Assembly (NCBI RefSeq): GCF_937912035.1
Contig: NZ_CALDPF010000031.1
Location: 124,001 to 188,000, forward strand
Length of the DNA stretch: 64,000 nt
Direction: 5' to 3'
From: an uncultured Bacteroides sp.
Lineage (GTDB): Bacteria; Bacteroidota; Bacteroidia; Bacteroidales; Bacteroidaceae
Below are positions 51,782 to 61,407 of this stretch, piece after piece. Position 1 is the stretch's first letter; each line of letters opens with the position of its first letter. A program made the translations under genes and the position numbers. The notes beneath the pieces were generated by a model. The model did no database searches and was not told the DNA's origin. It was given only the letters and a program-made list of their open reading frames with translations.

Positions 51782-51845
51782 TTGTACTTACGAAAAAATA
51801 TATTTACTTTGCATTCCCGTAAAATTTAAGGAGAGTTGGTTTGAT

Positions 51846-53201
51846 ATGAGTTTTGGGAAGGAGGATCTGATAAACGGAAACATATTAGGGGCTATGTTGC
51901 GTTTTGCTTTTCCTTTGATGTTGGGAAACCTTTTACAACAGTGTTACAATATAGCTGATACGTTGATTGTTGGACGTGTCCTCGGCGCTGAAGCTTTAGC
52001 GGCTGTAGGCTCATCGTATGCTCTTATAATTTTCGTTACGTCGGTTTTTATCGGTTTGTGTATGGGGTGTAGCGCGGTATTCTCCATGCAGTATGGTTCT
52101 AATGATTTCAAAGAAATGCGCCGGAGTATATTTTCATCCATGGTGCAAGTAGGTATCATAACATTATTTATTAATGTTTGTTCCGTAGTTTTTCTTTTTC
52201 CTATAATACATATTTTGCAGATACCTTCCGAACTAGAGCAAATGGTGTATGATTATCTTCTCATAATTTTTTTAGGGATGATTCCGGTCAGTGTGTACAA
52301 TTTTTATGCTTTTCTTCTTCGTGCGGTTGGAAATTCTGTAGTTCCGTTGGTGTTTTTAATTGTTTCGGTTGTCCTGAATATTGCCCTTGATGTCTTGATG
52401 ATGGTTACACTGGATATGGGCGTTAAAGGAGCAGCTTTAGCTACGGTGATTTCTCAAACTATAGGTGCTTTAGGACTTTGTTTATATACATACAAACATT
52501 TTCCTGAATTGCGTCTGAAACGTACAGACTGTATTATCAGCAAACAGTCATTGGCTAGGATTACATCATATTCATTTTTAACTGGTGTACAACAGTCAGT
52601 TATGAATTTCGGCATTCTCATGGTTCAAGGTCTTGTAAACAGTTTCGGAACAGCCGTTATGGCAGCATTTGCGGCTGCTGTAAAGATAGATTCATTTGCC
52701 TATATGCCTGTGCAGGATTTCGGGAATGCCTTTTCTACATTTGTAGCACAAAATTTTGGGGCAGGACGTGTGGAACGCATCCGTAAAGGAATTCGTATTG
52801 CTGTGTGTATTACCACAGTGTTTTCTATATTTGTTTCATTCTTGGTATTTATTCTGTCCCCTTGGCTAATGGCTTTCTTTGTTTCGTCTGAAGAAATTGA
52901 AATTATTAATATCGGTGTGGAGTATCTTCGTATTGAAGGAAGTTTCTATGTAGGCATAGGCTATTTGTTCCTTCTTTATGGTTATTATAGGGCTGTAGCT
53001 TTGCCGTCAATGTCTGTTGTTTTGACCATTATTTCCTTAGGAACCCGTGTAGCGTTGGCATATTTCCTTGCTTCTTTCCCTTCCATCGGTTATACGGGTA
53101 TATGGTGGTCTGTTCCTATTGGTTGGGTTTTGGCCGATATCATTGGAGGTTGGTTTTATCAGTACAAACACAAGAAAAGATTGATGACTTATAGGGCATA
53201 A
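51846..53201 (+). CDS. MATE-family multidrug/toxin efflux protein
   Basis: From ATG 51846 the protein has 451 residues and 12 hydrophobic segments; the longer frame starting at 51702 runs through the terminator and is rejected. Family features: RFAFPLMLGNLLQQCYNIAD (in part), VGRVLGAEALAAVGSSYA, a duplicated second half (SFLTGVQQSVMNFGILMVQG, in part), and NFGAGRVERIRKG. MATE transporters exchange drugs or metabolites against Na+ or H+. A Na+-coupled function would fit the neighbouring Na+-NQR, but this is only contextual. Confidence 0.9.
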   Translation: MSFGKEDLINGNILGAMLRFAFPLMLGNLLQQCYNIADTLIVGRVLGAEALAAVGSSYALIIFVTSVFIGLCMGCSAVFSMQYGSNDFKEMRRSIFSSMVQVGIITLFINVCSVVFLFPIIHILQIPSELEQMVYDYLLIIFLGMIPVSVYNFYAFLLRAVGNSVVPLVFLIVSVVLNIALDVLMMVTLDMGVKGAALATVISQTIGALGLCLYTYKHFPELRLKRTDCIISKQSLARITSYSFLTGVQQSVMNFGILMVQGLVNSFGTAVMAAFAAAVKIDSFAYMPVQDFGNAFSTFVAQNFGAGRVERIRKGIRIAVCITTVFSIFVSFLVFILSPWLMAFFVSSEEIEIINIGVEYLRIEGSFYVGIGYLFLLYGYYRAVALPSMSVVLTIISLGTRVALAYFLASFPSIGYTGIWWSVPIGWVLADIIGGWFYQYKHKKRLMTYRA

Positions 53202-53246
53202 TTATGTGTCTCTGCATATTTTAGTTTGAAAAACTGTGTTTTTCGC

Positions 53247-53277
53247 TTGACTCAGCTCTCACCTTTGCGTATATTTG
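53247..53277 (+). promoter_or_regulatory. Promoter of the peptidase-transporter operon
   Basis: TTG (53247-53249) and TATATTTG (53270-53277) are 20 bases apart, 58 bases before the ATG at 53336. Confidence 0.65.
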
Positions 53278-53335
53278 CAAACGAAAAATTCATTATGTAA
53301 ATAAATATTATTTTTTGACATTAAAAAATAGAGAG

Positions 53336-54520
53336 ATGAGAGTAAGAAACTTGACATTTGTAACATTAATGGCAGCAGCATCTGCCGTTATGGCACAGGA
53401 GGGTAATGGGTATCAGTTTACAGACATAGTTTCAAACAAGGCTACTTCAGTAAAGAATCAGGCAGCAACAGGAACATGCTGGTGTTTTGCAACTACATCT
53501 TTTATGGAGTCAGAGTTGCTTAGAATGGGGAAAGGTGAGTATGATCTGTCGGAAATGTTTATTGTCAGACAAAAGTATATGAATCAATTGGCTGATAACT
53601 ATCTTCGTCGTGGAAGAGGAAATATAGGACAGGGTAGTATTTCACCAAGCTGGATGACCGCTTTCCAGCAGGTTGGTATTGTTCCAGAAGATGTTTATAG
53701 TGGAATAAATTACAACTCAAAGACTCATAATCATACTGAGCTTGAAGCTTATATGTCTGCAATAGCAGGTCAGGCTGTAAAAATGAAACACCGTAGTCCA
53801 GAATATAACGAGCTTATGAATACTTTGTTCGATATTTATATGGGTAAACTTCCTGAAACATTTACATATAATGGTAAGGAATATACTCCGAAAAGTTTTG
53901 CTGAGAGCCTCGGACTGAATATGGATAATTATGTTATGCTTACAAGTTTCATGCATAAACCTTATTATGAGAAGTTTGAACTTGAAATTCCGGACAACTG
54001 GGAACATGCTAAAATGTATAATCTTCCACTCGATGAGATGATGGATGCTACAGACAATGCCTTGAAGAACGGATATACTGTATGCTGGGACGGTGATGTA
54101 AGCGAGAAAGGGTTTTCATTTACCAATGGTGTAGCCATTAATCCAGAGGTTACAAAAATGGATGATTACAGTCAGACAGACAGGGCGCGTTTTGAGAATA
54201 TGAAAACCGGTGAAAGACTTGAGGAGGTGTACAAATTTGAACATCCTTATCCTGAAGTTAATGTTACTCCTGAAATAAGACAAGAAGGTTACGAGTCATT
54301 TGTTACTACAGACGATCATCTGATGCACATTACTGGGTTGACAAAAGATCAGAATGGCACTAAGTATTATATAACAAAGAACTCATGGGGTACTGAAAGG
54401 AACCGTTTTGGTGGATATATTAATATGTCAGAAAGTTTTGTGCGTGCGAAGACTGTTTATGTAATGATGCATAAGGATGCTTTGAGTAAAGAACTGAAGA
54501 AAAAACTTGGAATAAAATGA
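53336..54520 (+). CDS. Exported papain-type aminopeptidase, PepC/bleomycin hydrolase family
   Basis: The ATG at 53336 gives 394 residues. A signal peptide (TFVTLMAAASAVMAQ) sends the mature enzyme to the periplasm, unlike cytoplasmic PepC of lactic acid bacteria. The catalytic residues are GTCWCF (Cys48), HLMHITG and KNSWGTE (His and Asn), the C1B arrangement. The usual C-terminal extension that trims substrates to single residues is short (ends KKKLGIK). It is coupled by a four-base overlap to a POT peptide transporter, so it probably produces or trims peptides for import. Confidence 0.9.
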   Translation: MRVRNLTFVTLMAAASAVMAQEGNGYQFTDIVSNKATSVKNQAATGTCWCFATTSFMESELLRMGKGEYDLSEMFIVRQKYMNQLADNYLRRGRGNIGQGSISPSWMTAFQQVGIVPEDVYSGINYNSKTHNHTELEAYMSAIAGQAVKMKHRSPEYNELMNTLFDIYMGKLPETFTYNGKEYTPKSFAESLGLNMDNYVMLTSFMHKPYYEKFELEIPDNWEHAKMYNLPLDEMMDATDNALKNGYTVCWDGDVSEKGFSFTNGVAINPEVTKMDDYSQTDRARFENMKTGERLEEVYKFEHPYPEVNVTPEIRQEGYESFVTTDDHLMHITGLTKDQNGTKYYITKNSWGTERNRFGGYINMSESFVRAKTVYVMMHKDALSKELKKKLGIK

Positions 54521-56103
54521 GCAATTCGGAAGTGATAAACAATAGTAAAGGACATCCGAAAGGATTGTATCTTCTTTTTGTGACTGAAATGTGGGAACGT
54601 TTCAGTTACTATGGTATGCGTGCCCTGTTTATGCTTTATATGGTTCAGGCGTTGCTTTTCGATAAAGAGTTCGCCTCTCAGGTTTATGGCAGTTACACAG
54701 GGCTTGTTTATCTGACTCCTCTTATTGGAGGATATATTGCCGATAAATACTGGGGAAACAGAAGATCTATTGTGGTTGGTGCGTTGGTAATGGCTTTAGG
54801 GCAGTTTCTACTTTTTCTGAGTGCATGCTATTTTCATCAGGTTGATATGGCTAAATGGCTTATGTTCTGTGGGTTGGGATTGCTGATAATGGGTAACGGC
54901 TTTTTCAAACCCAATATATCTACCATGGTTGGCCGTCTGTATTCTGATGATGACAAGCGTAAGGACTCGGCTTTCACTATATTCTATATGGGAGTAAATG
55001 TTGGCTCTACTCTTGCTCCACTTATTTGCGGACTGATAGGAAACACTGGACATCCTGAAGATTTTAAATGGGGGTTTCTTGCAGCGTGTATCGGTATGAT
55101 ATTAGGAGCTGTTGTTTTTCAGTTATTCAAGAACAAATATATCTGCGATCCTAATGGAAATCCTGTAGGAATATCACCTAAAAATAAAGATGACAATTCG
55201 CAACCGGAGAAAACAGAAGGTGGATGGTTTTCAGTTAGAAGCATAGTAGCTATAATTGCAACATTTGCGCTGACATTTGTATTTTCTGTAAATTGGGATT
55301 GGATAACCTCTAGTCTGGCTTCTACAGGAGGGAGTATCTTTTCTGGAGCTGATTGGATAGGTTCACTTATATATGCTACTGTAATAGTGATGCCTATATT
55401 AATAATTACAGATTATAGTCTAAGTCGTAATGAAAAGATAAAGATTGGAATTATCTATATTATCGCGTTTTTTGTGATTTTCTTTTGGGCCGCATACGAG
55501 CAGGCTGGAGCTTCATTGACTTTTTTTGCAGATGAGCAGACTGATCGTAATATTGGTGGATGGGAGATGCCTGCAGCATATTTCCAATCATTCAACCCTA
55601 TTATGCTGGTGATTTTGGCACCTGCCTTTGCCGGTTTGTGGTCTTTTTTGGGCAAGAATGGAATAGAACCTAGTTCTGTAAGGAAGCAAGCTATTGGACT
55701 TTTTCTTTTGTCAATGGGGTATCTGTTTATTGCCTTTGGTGTTAAGGATGTTGAGCCTGGAGTAAAAGTAAGTATGATATGGCTTACAGGTTTATATTTT
55801 ATTCATACGATGGGTGAGTTGTGTCTTGCTCCCATAGGGTTGTCTTTAGTATATAAACTCTCTCCGGCACGATTTTCTTCACTTCTGATGGGAGTTTGGT
55901 ATCTTAGCACATCTGCTGCAAATAAAATGGCTGGAATGTTGAGTGGATATTACCCTGAAGGTGGGGTTGCAAAAAGTTTTATGGGATATCATGTGGAGAA
56001 TTTATATGATTTCTTTCTTTTATTCGTTTTTATGAGTGGTACTGCAGCTGTAGTGTTGTTCCTTCTATCCGGAAAACTGCAAGGTCTTATGCAGGAAAAA
56101 TAA
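54517..56103 (+). CDS. POT-family proton-coupled di/tripeptide transporter
   Basis: The 528 residues form 12-14 helices. The signatures are FVTEMWERFSYYGMRALFMLYM (in part; the ExxER motif), GGYIADKYWG and FTIFYMGVNVGSTLAPL, the PTR2 motif. It imports short peptides with protons across the inner membrane. The start overlaps the stop of the exported peptidase gene. A terminator follows. Confidence 0.94.
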   Translation: MSNSEVINNSKGHPKGLYLLFVTEMWERFSYYGMRALFMLYMVQALLFDKEFASQVYGSYTGLVYLTPLIGGYIADKYWGNRRSIVVGALVMALGQFLLFLSACYFHQVDMAKWLMFCGLGLLIMGNGFFKPNISTMVGRLYSDDDKRKDSAFTIFYMGVNVGSTLAPLICGLIGNTGHPEDFKWGFLAACIGMILGAVVFQLFKNKYICDPNGNPVGISPKNKDDNSQPEKTEGGWFSVRSIVAIIATFALTFVFSVNWDWITSSLASTGGSIFSGADWIGSLIYATVIVMPILIITDYSLSRNEKIKIGIIYIIAFFVIFFWAAYEQAGASLTFFADEQTDRNIGGWEMPAAYFQSFNPIMLVILAPAFAGLWSFLGKNGIEPSSVRKQAIGLFLLSMGYLFIAFGVKDVEPGVKVSMIWLTGLYFIHTMGELCLAPIGLSLVYKLSPARFSSLLMGVWYLSTSAANKMAGMLSGYYPEGGVAKSFMGYHVENLYDFFLLFVFMSGTAAVVLFLLSGKLQGLMQEK

Positions 56104-56110
56104 AAATATT

Positions 56111-56167
56111 CAGCCACAAAAGGATTCATTAATTTTGCTTTATGAATGTCATTTGTGGCTGTTTTTT
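56111..56167 (+). terminator. Terminator of the peptidase-transporter operon
   Basis: CAGCCACAAA (56111-56120) pairs with TTTGTGGCTG (56152-56161), with an inner ATTCAT/ATGAAT stem, followed by TTTTTT. Confidence 0.88.
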
Positions 56168-56202
56168 ATCAATATGAAGTCTTCGAAGTAAATTCGTTTT
56201 TT

Positions 56203-57324
56203 TTACTTGAATAATTCATCAAGTTTCTTGTACATCTCTTCAGATTCTCCTACGAAGACTTCAACTATTTTTCCTTCCGGGTCGACAAGAACTTTAGTCG
56301 GGTATCCTGATACAGCATAATCAATGACAATTTTATCGGAATTTCCGTTGTACAGGTTTGTCCATGGCAGTTCCAAATTCTTTACCCCTTTGCGCCATTT
56401 GTCCTCCGTATCTCTACAGCATATACCAACTATTTCCATTTTGTTCTTGTACTTGGCATAATACTTTTTCATGTTTGGCATCCCTTTTATGCACCAGCCG
56501 CACCATGTTCCCCAGAAGTCGAGCAAGGCGTATTTGCCTTTAAATGAATCCAGACTCATTTCTTCACCTTTCAAGTTTTTAAGTTTGAAATCAGGTGCAG
56601 CTTTGCCGGGTTTGATGTTTTCTGCAGCTTTTCTCATAGCTTCGAATTTTTTGTAATTGTTTGCTGTGGTCGAAATCAAACCTCCCAAAGCACCGTTCTT
56701 GACGTTTTCTCCAAGTAGTTTCTCAGCTTCGATTCCGTCTGAACTTTTCAATCCCTGGAACAAATATCCTGAAAGAATAGAGTTAGGATTGTTTTTTATG
56801 TAGTTTAGTTTCAAACTCCCCAACTGTGCATTCAGACTTCTGATAATCGTATTCAGAGAATCTATAGCAACTTTGTCCTGTACTTTATAAGCTTTACTGA
56901 GTTGTTCTATTATGCTCTTTATTTCGTTTTCCTTGTCTGTAATGTCTGTAGTTTCTCTGAGTTTGTCATATATCTCTGTTCCGGATGCATAAAGATTATC
57001 TATATTTCCTGAAATTCTCATTCTTTCACCCGGAAGGAGTATAAATGGTGGATTGGCAGACATCCTTATAGCGCCATTACCTGTAGGCTTCTCTATTATA
57101 GATAAAGCTATTAGTGATGAGTCAGGAATATTGACTGCAAATTTGTTTCCTTTAAGGGCTAAAGTGTCAATACCTAATGACTTTCTTGTAGTTGGATCAC
57201 TTTTTATTACTAATATGGTATCGTTTTTTGTACCATTGATCTCACCTGTAAGATTGTAGTTGGATTGGTTTGTGCATCCGCAAACTAATAGTGATAATAG
57301 AATCAGTTTACTCTTATTTTTCAT
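56203..57324 (-). CDS. TlpA-family thiol-disulfide oxidoreductase lipoprotein with DUF4369 domain
   Basis: The 373 residues begin with a lipoprotein signal (LILLSLLVCGC; Cys17 probable). A DUF4369-like beta domain (about 25-125) and a helical linker are followed by a C-terminal thioredoxin fold with WGTWCGWCIKGMP and cis-Pro in SGYPTKVL. These proteins reduce or oxidise periplasmic thiols; the domain pair is common in Bacteroidetes. Its end lies close to that of the POT gene and both are covered by terminators. Confidence 0.88.
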   Translation of the reverse strand: MKNKSKLILLSLLVCGCTNQSNYNLTGEINGTKNDTILVIKSDPTTRKSLGIDTLALKGNKFAVNIPDSSLIALSIIEKPTGNGAIRMSANPPFILLPGERMRISGNIDNLYASGTEIYDKLRETTDITDKENEIKSIIEQLSKAYKVQDKVAIDSLNTIIRSLNAQLGSLKLNYIKNNPNSILSGYLFQGLKSSDGIEAEKLLGENVKNGALGGLISTTANNYKKFEAMRKAAENIKPGKAAPDFKLKNLKGEEMSLDSFKGKYALLDFWGTWCGWCIKGMPNMKKYYAKYKNKMEIVGICCRDTEDKWRKGVKNLELPWTNLYNGNSDKIVIDYAVSGYPTKVLVDPEGKIVEVFVGESEEMYKKLDELFK

Positions 57325-57368
57325 TTTTTGTCTTTGGTTAGTTTGTATGTATTTATTTTATAATATTT

Positions 57369-59396
57369 TTATTTTGTTTTCAGCATATCTTCTAGCTTGA
57401 TAAGTTCATCTCTGTATTGTGCAGCTTCTATGAAATCTAGATTTTTTGCGGCATCCTGCATAAGTTTCCTTGTACGTTCGATGCTTTTCTTAAGCTGTTC
57501 TTTCGACATATACTGTACGATAGGATCCGCTGCAGCAAATAATGTTTCTGCTTGCTCTGTGTAAGCTTTAGGTACATTGTTTATATTCTCTGTACTATTA
57601 TCTTTATCTACGAGAATTTGAGTTCTTACTTTCTTTATCTGTTGAGGGGTTATTCCATGTTCCTCGTTGTAGGCTAGCTGTTTTTCTCGTCGACGATTTG
57701 TCTCGTCTATTGTAAGCTGCATACTTTCAGTAATCTTGTCGGCATACATTATCACTTTTCCGTTTACGTTTCTTGCTGCACGTCCGGCAGTCTGTGTAAG
57801 TGAACGGTGTGAACGAAGGAAGCCTTCCTTGTCAGCGTCGAGTATGGCAACAAGTGATACCTCAGGTAGGTCAAGACCCTCACGAAGAAGGTTTACGCCA
57901 ATAAGTACATCGTGAATTCCTTGCCTTAGTTCGTCCATAATCTTAACTCGTTCCAGTGTGTCAACATCACTGTGGATATAACTGCATTTTATTCCGTTGT
58001 TCAGAAGATACTCGGATAGTTCTTCTGCCATTCGTTTTGTCAGTGTTGTGACGAGTACACGTTCGTTTGCCTCAATCCTTTGTTGAATTTCTTCCATAAG
58101 GTCGTCTATCTGGTTCAGACTTGGACGTATCTCTATTATTGGGTCAAGCAATCCTGTAGGGCGTATTACCTGATCGACCACTATACCTTCGCTCTGTACA
58201 AGTTCATAATCGGCTGGTGTTGCACTGACGTATATAACCTGATTTATCATTTCCTCAAATTCCTCGAATTTGAGCGGTCTGTTATCCATGGCTGCAGGAA
58301 GTCTGAAGCCATATTCCACAAGGTTTTTCTTTCTGGCTCTGTCGCCTCCGTACATTGCCCTGATTTGTGGTACACTGACATGACTTTCGTCTATAACCAG
58401 GAGAAAGTCTTTTGGAAAAAAGTCAAGCAGACAGTAGGGGCGGGTACCGGCCTCACGTCCGTCAAAATATCTGGAATAATTCTCTATACCTGAACAGTGT
58501 CCAAGTTCTCTGATCATCTCCATGTCATACGTCACTCTTTCATATATTCTTTTGGCTTCCAGGAATTTACCGGACTCTTCGAAAAAAGCCACTTGTCTGG
58601 TCAGATCGTCTTCTATCTGATGAATAGCTCTTAAAGTACTTTCCTTGGTGGTCATAAACAAATTGGCAGGATAAATTTTGTACTCATCAAAGTCAGCCAT
58701 TTTATGCCCGGAAACAGGATCGATTTCCTCTATAGCATCTATTTCGTCGTCCCAGAACATTACTCTTAGGATATTATCAGAGTATGCCAGATATATATCT
58801 ATAGTGTCACCTTTTACTCTGAAGTTTCCACGGTTCAATTCTATATCATTCCTAACATAAAGGCTATCTACAAGACGTCGTAGAAAAACATTTCTGTCTA
58901 TCAGCTTTCCACGCTTTATTTCTATCACATTGTCGTAGAAGTCAGACGGATTTCCCATACCATATATACATGACACTGATGAAACTACTATTACGTCTTT
59001 TCTTCCTGAGAGAAGTGCTGATGTGGCTGCAAGTCTAAGTTTGTCTATTTCGTCATTTATTGCAAGATCTTTTTCAATATATGTATCTGTTGATGGAAGA
59101 TAGGCTTCCGGCTGGTAATAATCATAGTATGATACATAATACTCAACCGCATTGTTTGGGAAGAAATGTTTGAATTCACCATACAATTGCGCCGCTAATG
59201 TTTTGTTATGACTTAATATAAGTGTAGGTTTGTTTATTTCCTTTATGACATTGGCTATGGTAAATGTTTTTCCTGATCCGGTTACTCCAAGCAATGTTTG
59301 TGCTTTAGTACCGTTATTCAGGCCTTCTGTCAATTGTTTTATAGCTTCCGGCTGGTCGCCGGTAGGTTTATATTCTGATATAAGTTCGAAATTCAT
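57369..59396 (-). CDS. uvrB: Excinuclease ABC subunit B
   Basis: UvrB is the damage-verifying helicase of nucleotide excision repair. From the ATG at 59396 the protein has 675 residues and starts MNFELISEYKPTGDQPEAIK (in part); a longer frame to 59486 is rejected because it exceeds the family start. Motifs: GVTGSGKTFT (Walker A), the beta-hairpin YYDYYQPEAY, LLVIDESHVSVPQ, and a C-terminal UVR domain (FIEAAQYRDELIKLEDML) that binds UvrC. It lies 45 bases after the TlpA gene start. Confidence 0.96.
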   Translation of the reverse strand: MNFELISEYKPTGDQPEAIKQLTEGLNNGTKAQTLLGVTGSGKTFTIANVIKEINKPTLILSHNKTLAAQLYGEFKHFFPNNAVEYYVSYYDYYQPEAYLPSTDTYIEKDLAINDEIDKLRLAATSALLSGRKDVIVVSSVSCIYGMGNPSDFYDNVIEIKRGKLIDRNVFLRRLVDSLYVRNDIELNRGNFRVKGDTIDIYLAYSDNILRVMFWDDEIDAIEEIDPVSGHKMADFDEYKIYPANLFMTTKESTLRAIHQIEDDLTRQVAFFEESGKFLEAKRIYERVTYDMEMIRELGHCSGIENYSRYFDGREAGTRPYCLLDFFPKDFLLVIDESHVSVPQIRAMYGGDRARKKNLVEYGFRLPAAMDNRPLKFEEFEEMINQVIYVSATPADYELVQSEGIVVDQVIRPTGLLDPIIEIRPSLNQIDDLMEEIQQRIEANERVLVTTLTKRMAEELSEYLLNNGIKCSYIHSDVDTLERVKIMDELRQGIHDVLIGVNLLREGLDLPEVSLVAILDADKEGFLRSHRSLTQTAGRAARNVNGKVIMYADKITESMQLTIDETNRRREKQLAYNEEHGITPQQIKKVRTQILVDKDNSTENINNVPKAYTEQAETLFAAADPIVQYMSKEQLKKSIERTRKLMQDAAKNLDFIEAAQYRDELIKLEDMLKTK

Positions 59397-59487
59397 AGTT
59401 TGAATTATATTTATTGTGTAAAAGTACATAAATATTTGCTTTATCTGTCTGTTGTAGCTAAAAATATCATTAAAATTGAATTTCATG

Positions 59488-59518
59488 TTGTATTATTCGC
59501 AATAAAACAGTAATTTTG
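59488..59518 (+). promoter_or_regulatory. Promoter of bamD
   Basis: TTG (59488-59490) and TAATTTTG (59511-59518) are 20 bases apart, 21 bases before the ATG. Confidence 0.65.
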
Positions 59519-59538
59519 CACAACTATTTTTTATAAAT

Positions 59539-60381
59539 ATGAAAAAGTATATTGTAATGGTTCTTCTTTCCGCGGGGCTATTAAGTTCTTGTGGAGAGTA
59601 TAATAACGTACTTAAGAGTACGGATTATGAATATAAATATGAAGCTGCAAAAGCTTATTTTGCCAAAGGACAGAATAGTAAGGCTGCTACTGTTCTGGAA
59701 GAACTTATTCCTATAATGAAGGGAACAAGATTTGGCGAAGAGTCTTTGTATATGTTGGCAATGACATATTTTAATCAGGGTGACTACGTTACTGCATCAC
59801 ATTATTTCAATACATATTACACAACTTATCCTCGTGGAACATATACTGAACTGGCAAGATTTAATTCAGGAAAGGCTCTTTATTTGGATACTCCAGAACC
59901 AAGACTTGATCAGAGCAGTACATATAAGGCTATACAGGAATTGCAGATGTATATGGAGTATTTTCCTGGTACAGAACGTCAAGAAATAGCGCAGAATATG
60001 ATATTTGAATTACAGGACAAGTTGGTGGAGAAGGAATATCTATCTGCAAAGCTTTACTATGATCTTGGATCGTACACAGGAAATATGTCGCAGACAAGCA
60101 CAGGTAATAATTATCTAGCTGCAGTAGTTACTGCACAAAATATTCTTAAAGAATATCCGTACACCAAACTTCGTGAGGATTTGTCCATACTTATTCTTCG
60201 TGCCAAATATGATATGGCCCGAGAAAGTGTGCTTGAGAAGAAGGAAGAACGTATGCGTGAAACTATTGATGAGTATTATGCATTTAAAAATGAGTTTCCT
60301 GAAAGTAAATACATAAAGGAAGTAGAGAATATATTTAAGGAAGCCAGCAAATTTGTAGGCTCTGTTGAAGAAGAATATTAA
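59539..60381 (+). CDS. bamD: Outer membrane assembly lipoprotein BamD
   Basis: BamD is an essential periplasm-facing lipoprotein of the Bam complex that folds outer-membrane barrels. The 280 residues have a lipobox LLSSCGEYN (Cys19 or nearby) and five TPR-like units (KYEAAKAYFAKGQNSKAATV in part; QEIAQNMIFELQDKLVEKEY in part). The length is close to the family's usual ~245-280. It leads an operon with rpoZ and a DUF4293 gene. Confidence 0.93.
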   Translation: MKKYIVMVLLSAGLLSSCGEYNNVLKSTDYEYKYEAAKAYFAKGQNSKAATVLEELIPIMKGTRFGEESLYMLAMTYFNQGDYVTASHYFNTYYTTYPRGTYTELARFNSGKALYLDTPEPRLDQSSTYKAIQELQMYMEYFPGTERQEIAQNMIFELQDKLVEKEYLSAKLYYDLGSYTGNMSQTSTGNNYLAAVVTAQNILKEYPYTKLREDLSILILRAKYDMARESVLEKKEERMRETIDEYYAFKNEFPESKYIKEVENIFKEASKFVGSVEEEY

Positions 60382-60407
60382 AAACATTTATAATTAAATA
60401 TCGAATT

Positions 60408-60743
60408 ATGGATTACAAAAAATCAAATGCTCCTACCAACACCGTAACACGTAACATGATGGAACTGTGTGAAGACACAGGTAATGTATATGAAACTGTT
60501 GCAATTATAGGCAAGCGCGCTAACCAGATTGCGGTTGAAATGAAGAATGATCTCTCAAAGAAACTTCAGGAGTTCGCATCTTATAATGATAATCTTGAAG
60601 AAGTTTTTGAGAACAGAGAGCAAATTGAGATTTCCCGTTATTATGAGAAACTTCCTAAGCCAACATTGATTGCAACTCAGGAGTATATAGAGGGAAAGGT
60701 TTACTACAGAAATCCTGCCAAGGAAATTGAAAAACTTAAATAA
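60408..60743 (+). CDS. rpoZ: RNA polymerase omega subunit (RpoZ-like)
   Basis: The 111 residues contain NVYETVAIIGKRANQIAVE, the omega/Rpb6 core in which omega contacts the beta-prime subunit. It has N- and C-terminal extensions typical of Bacteroidetes (start MDYKKSNAPTNTVTRNMMEL in part). The position after bamD is conserved in the phylum. A terminator follows at 60774-60804. Confidence 0.85.
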   Translation: MDYKKSNAPTNTVTRNMMELCEDTGNVYETVAIIGKRANQIAVEMKNDLSKKLQEFASYNDNLEEVFENREQIEISRYYEKLPKPTLIATQEYIEGKVYYRNPAKEIEKLK

Positions 60744-60773
60744 GAGCCGCGCGTAGTATTTCTGAGAGAATAT

Positions 60774-60804
60774 AAGGCCGTTTCGAATAGGAGCGGCTTT
60801 TTTA
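60774..60804 (+). terminator. Terminator after rpoZ
   Basis: AAGGCCG (60774-60780) pairs with CGGCTTT (60794-60800, one G-U pair), followed by a T-run; partial readthrough to the next gene is possible. Confidence 0.7.
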
Positions 60805-60830
60805 TTGTTAATCTGATAATTAATTGACTT

Positions 60831-61280
60831 ATGATACAACGTATTCAATCAGTGTATTTATTGATAGTAGCAATTCTTTCAATAATTGTCATTTCAAATC
60901 CTATTGGAAGTTTTGTTGGAACTGATAATTCTATAACAGAATTTACGAACCTTTCTTTGGTTGCAATGGATGGCACAGAGGATTATAAGCCATGGGCTTT
61001 ATTTGCAATACAGATTATTTCGGCTGTTATATCAATCATTACTGTATTCTTGTATAAAAAGAGAATGTTGCAGATAAGATTTACTCTTTTCAATATTATC
61101 CTGAAGATAGGTTACTATGTAGCAATGGTGTCATTTGTATTTATGTTGAAAGGAGAGTCTACATTTGTTCCTTCATGGATAGTGTGTCTGCCGTTTATAG
61201 GTATAATTCTTGATTGGTTGGCTATCCGTGCAATAGGAAAAGATGAAATGCTTGTAAAAGCATACGAGAGATTGAGATAA
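60831..61280 (+). CDS. DUF4293 family membrane protein
   Basis: The 149 residues form four membrane helices (SVYLLIVAILSIIVIS, FAIQIISAVISIITVFLY, IILKIGYYVAMVSFVFML, SWIVCLPFIGIILDWLAIRAI). The start MIQRIQSVYLL and the end DEMLVKAYERLR are characteristic of DUF4293, a Bacteroidetes-specific family with no known function. It is conserved behind bamD and rpoZ. A hairpin at about 61298-61333 (ACCGACGGATCT region with AGATCTGTCGGT and a T-run) terminates it. Confidence 0.88.
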   Translation: MIQRIQSVYLLIVAILSIIVISNPIGSFVGTDNSITEFTNLSLVAMDGTEDYKPWALFAIQIISAVISIITVFLYKKRMLQIRFTLFNIILKIGYYVAMVSFVFMLKGESTFVPSWIVCLPFIGIILDWLAIRAIGKDEMLVKAYERLR

Positions 61281-61299
61281 GAACCAGATAGAAATGTCA

Positions 61300-61341
61300 T
61301 ATCTAACCGACGGATCTAATACAGATCTGTCGGTTTTTTTA
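61300..61341 (+). terminator. Terminator of the bamD-rpoZ-DUF4293 cluster
   Basis: ACCGACGGATCT and AGATCTGTCGGT form a long stem with one mismatch and a short loop, followed by TTTTTTTAT. Confidence 0.85.
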
Positions 61342-61396
61342 TAGTATCGCACTTGTATATTTATAATATTTTTATTACATTGCATAAACTAATATG

Positions 61397-61403
61397 AAGG
61401 AGG
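61397..61403 (+). promoter_or_regulatory. Strong Shine-Dalgarno site (unusual for this phylum)
   Basis: AAGGAGG lies four bases before the ATG at 61408, a near-perfect anti-16S match. Most genes in this window lack any such site. It fixes the start of the following gene. Confidence 0.7.
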
Positions 61404-61407
61404 CTTT

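Noticed and set aside
51702..51845. 48-residue N-terminal extension of the MATE protein
   Set aside because: The extension would be encoded by the terminator hairpin of the previous gene; the ATG at 51846 fits the family start.
59397..59486. 30-residue N-terminal extension of UvrB
   Set aside because: UvrB proteins begin close to the F-x-L-x-S-x-Y-x-P-x-G-D-Q-P segment; the extension is AT-rich intergenic sequence.
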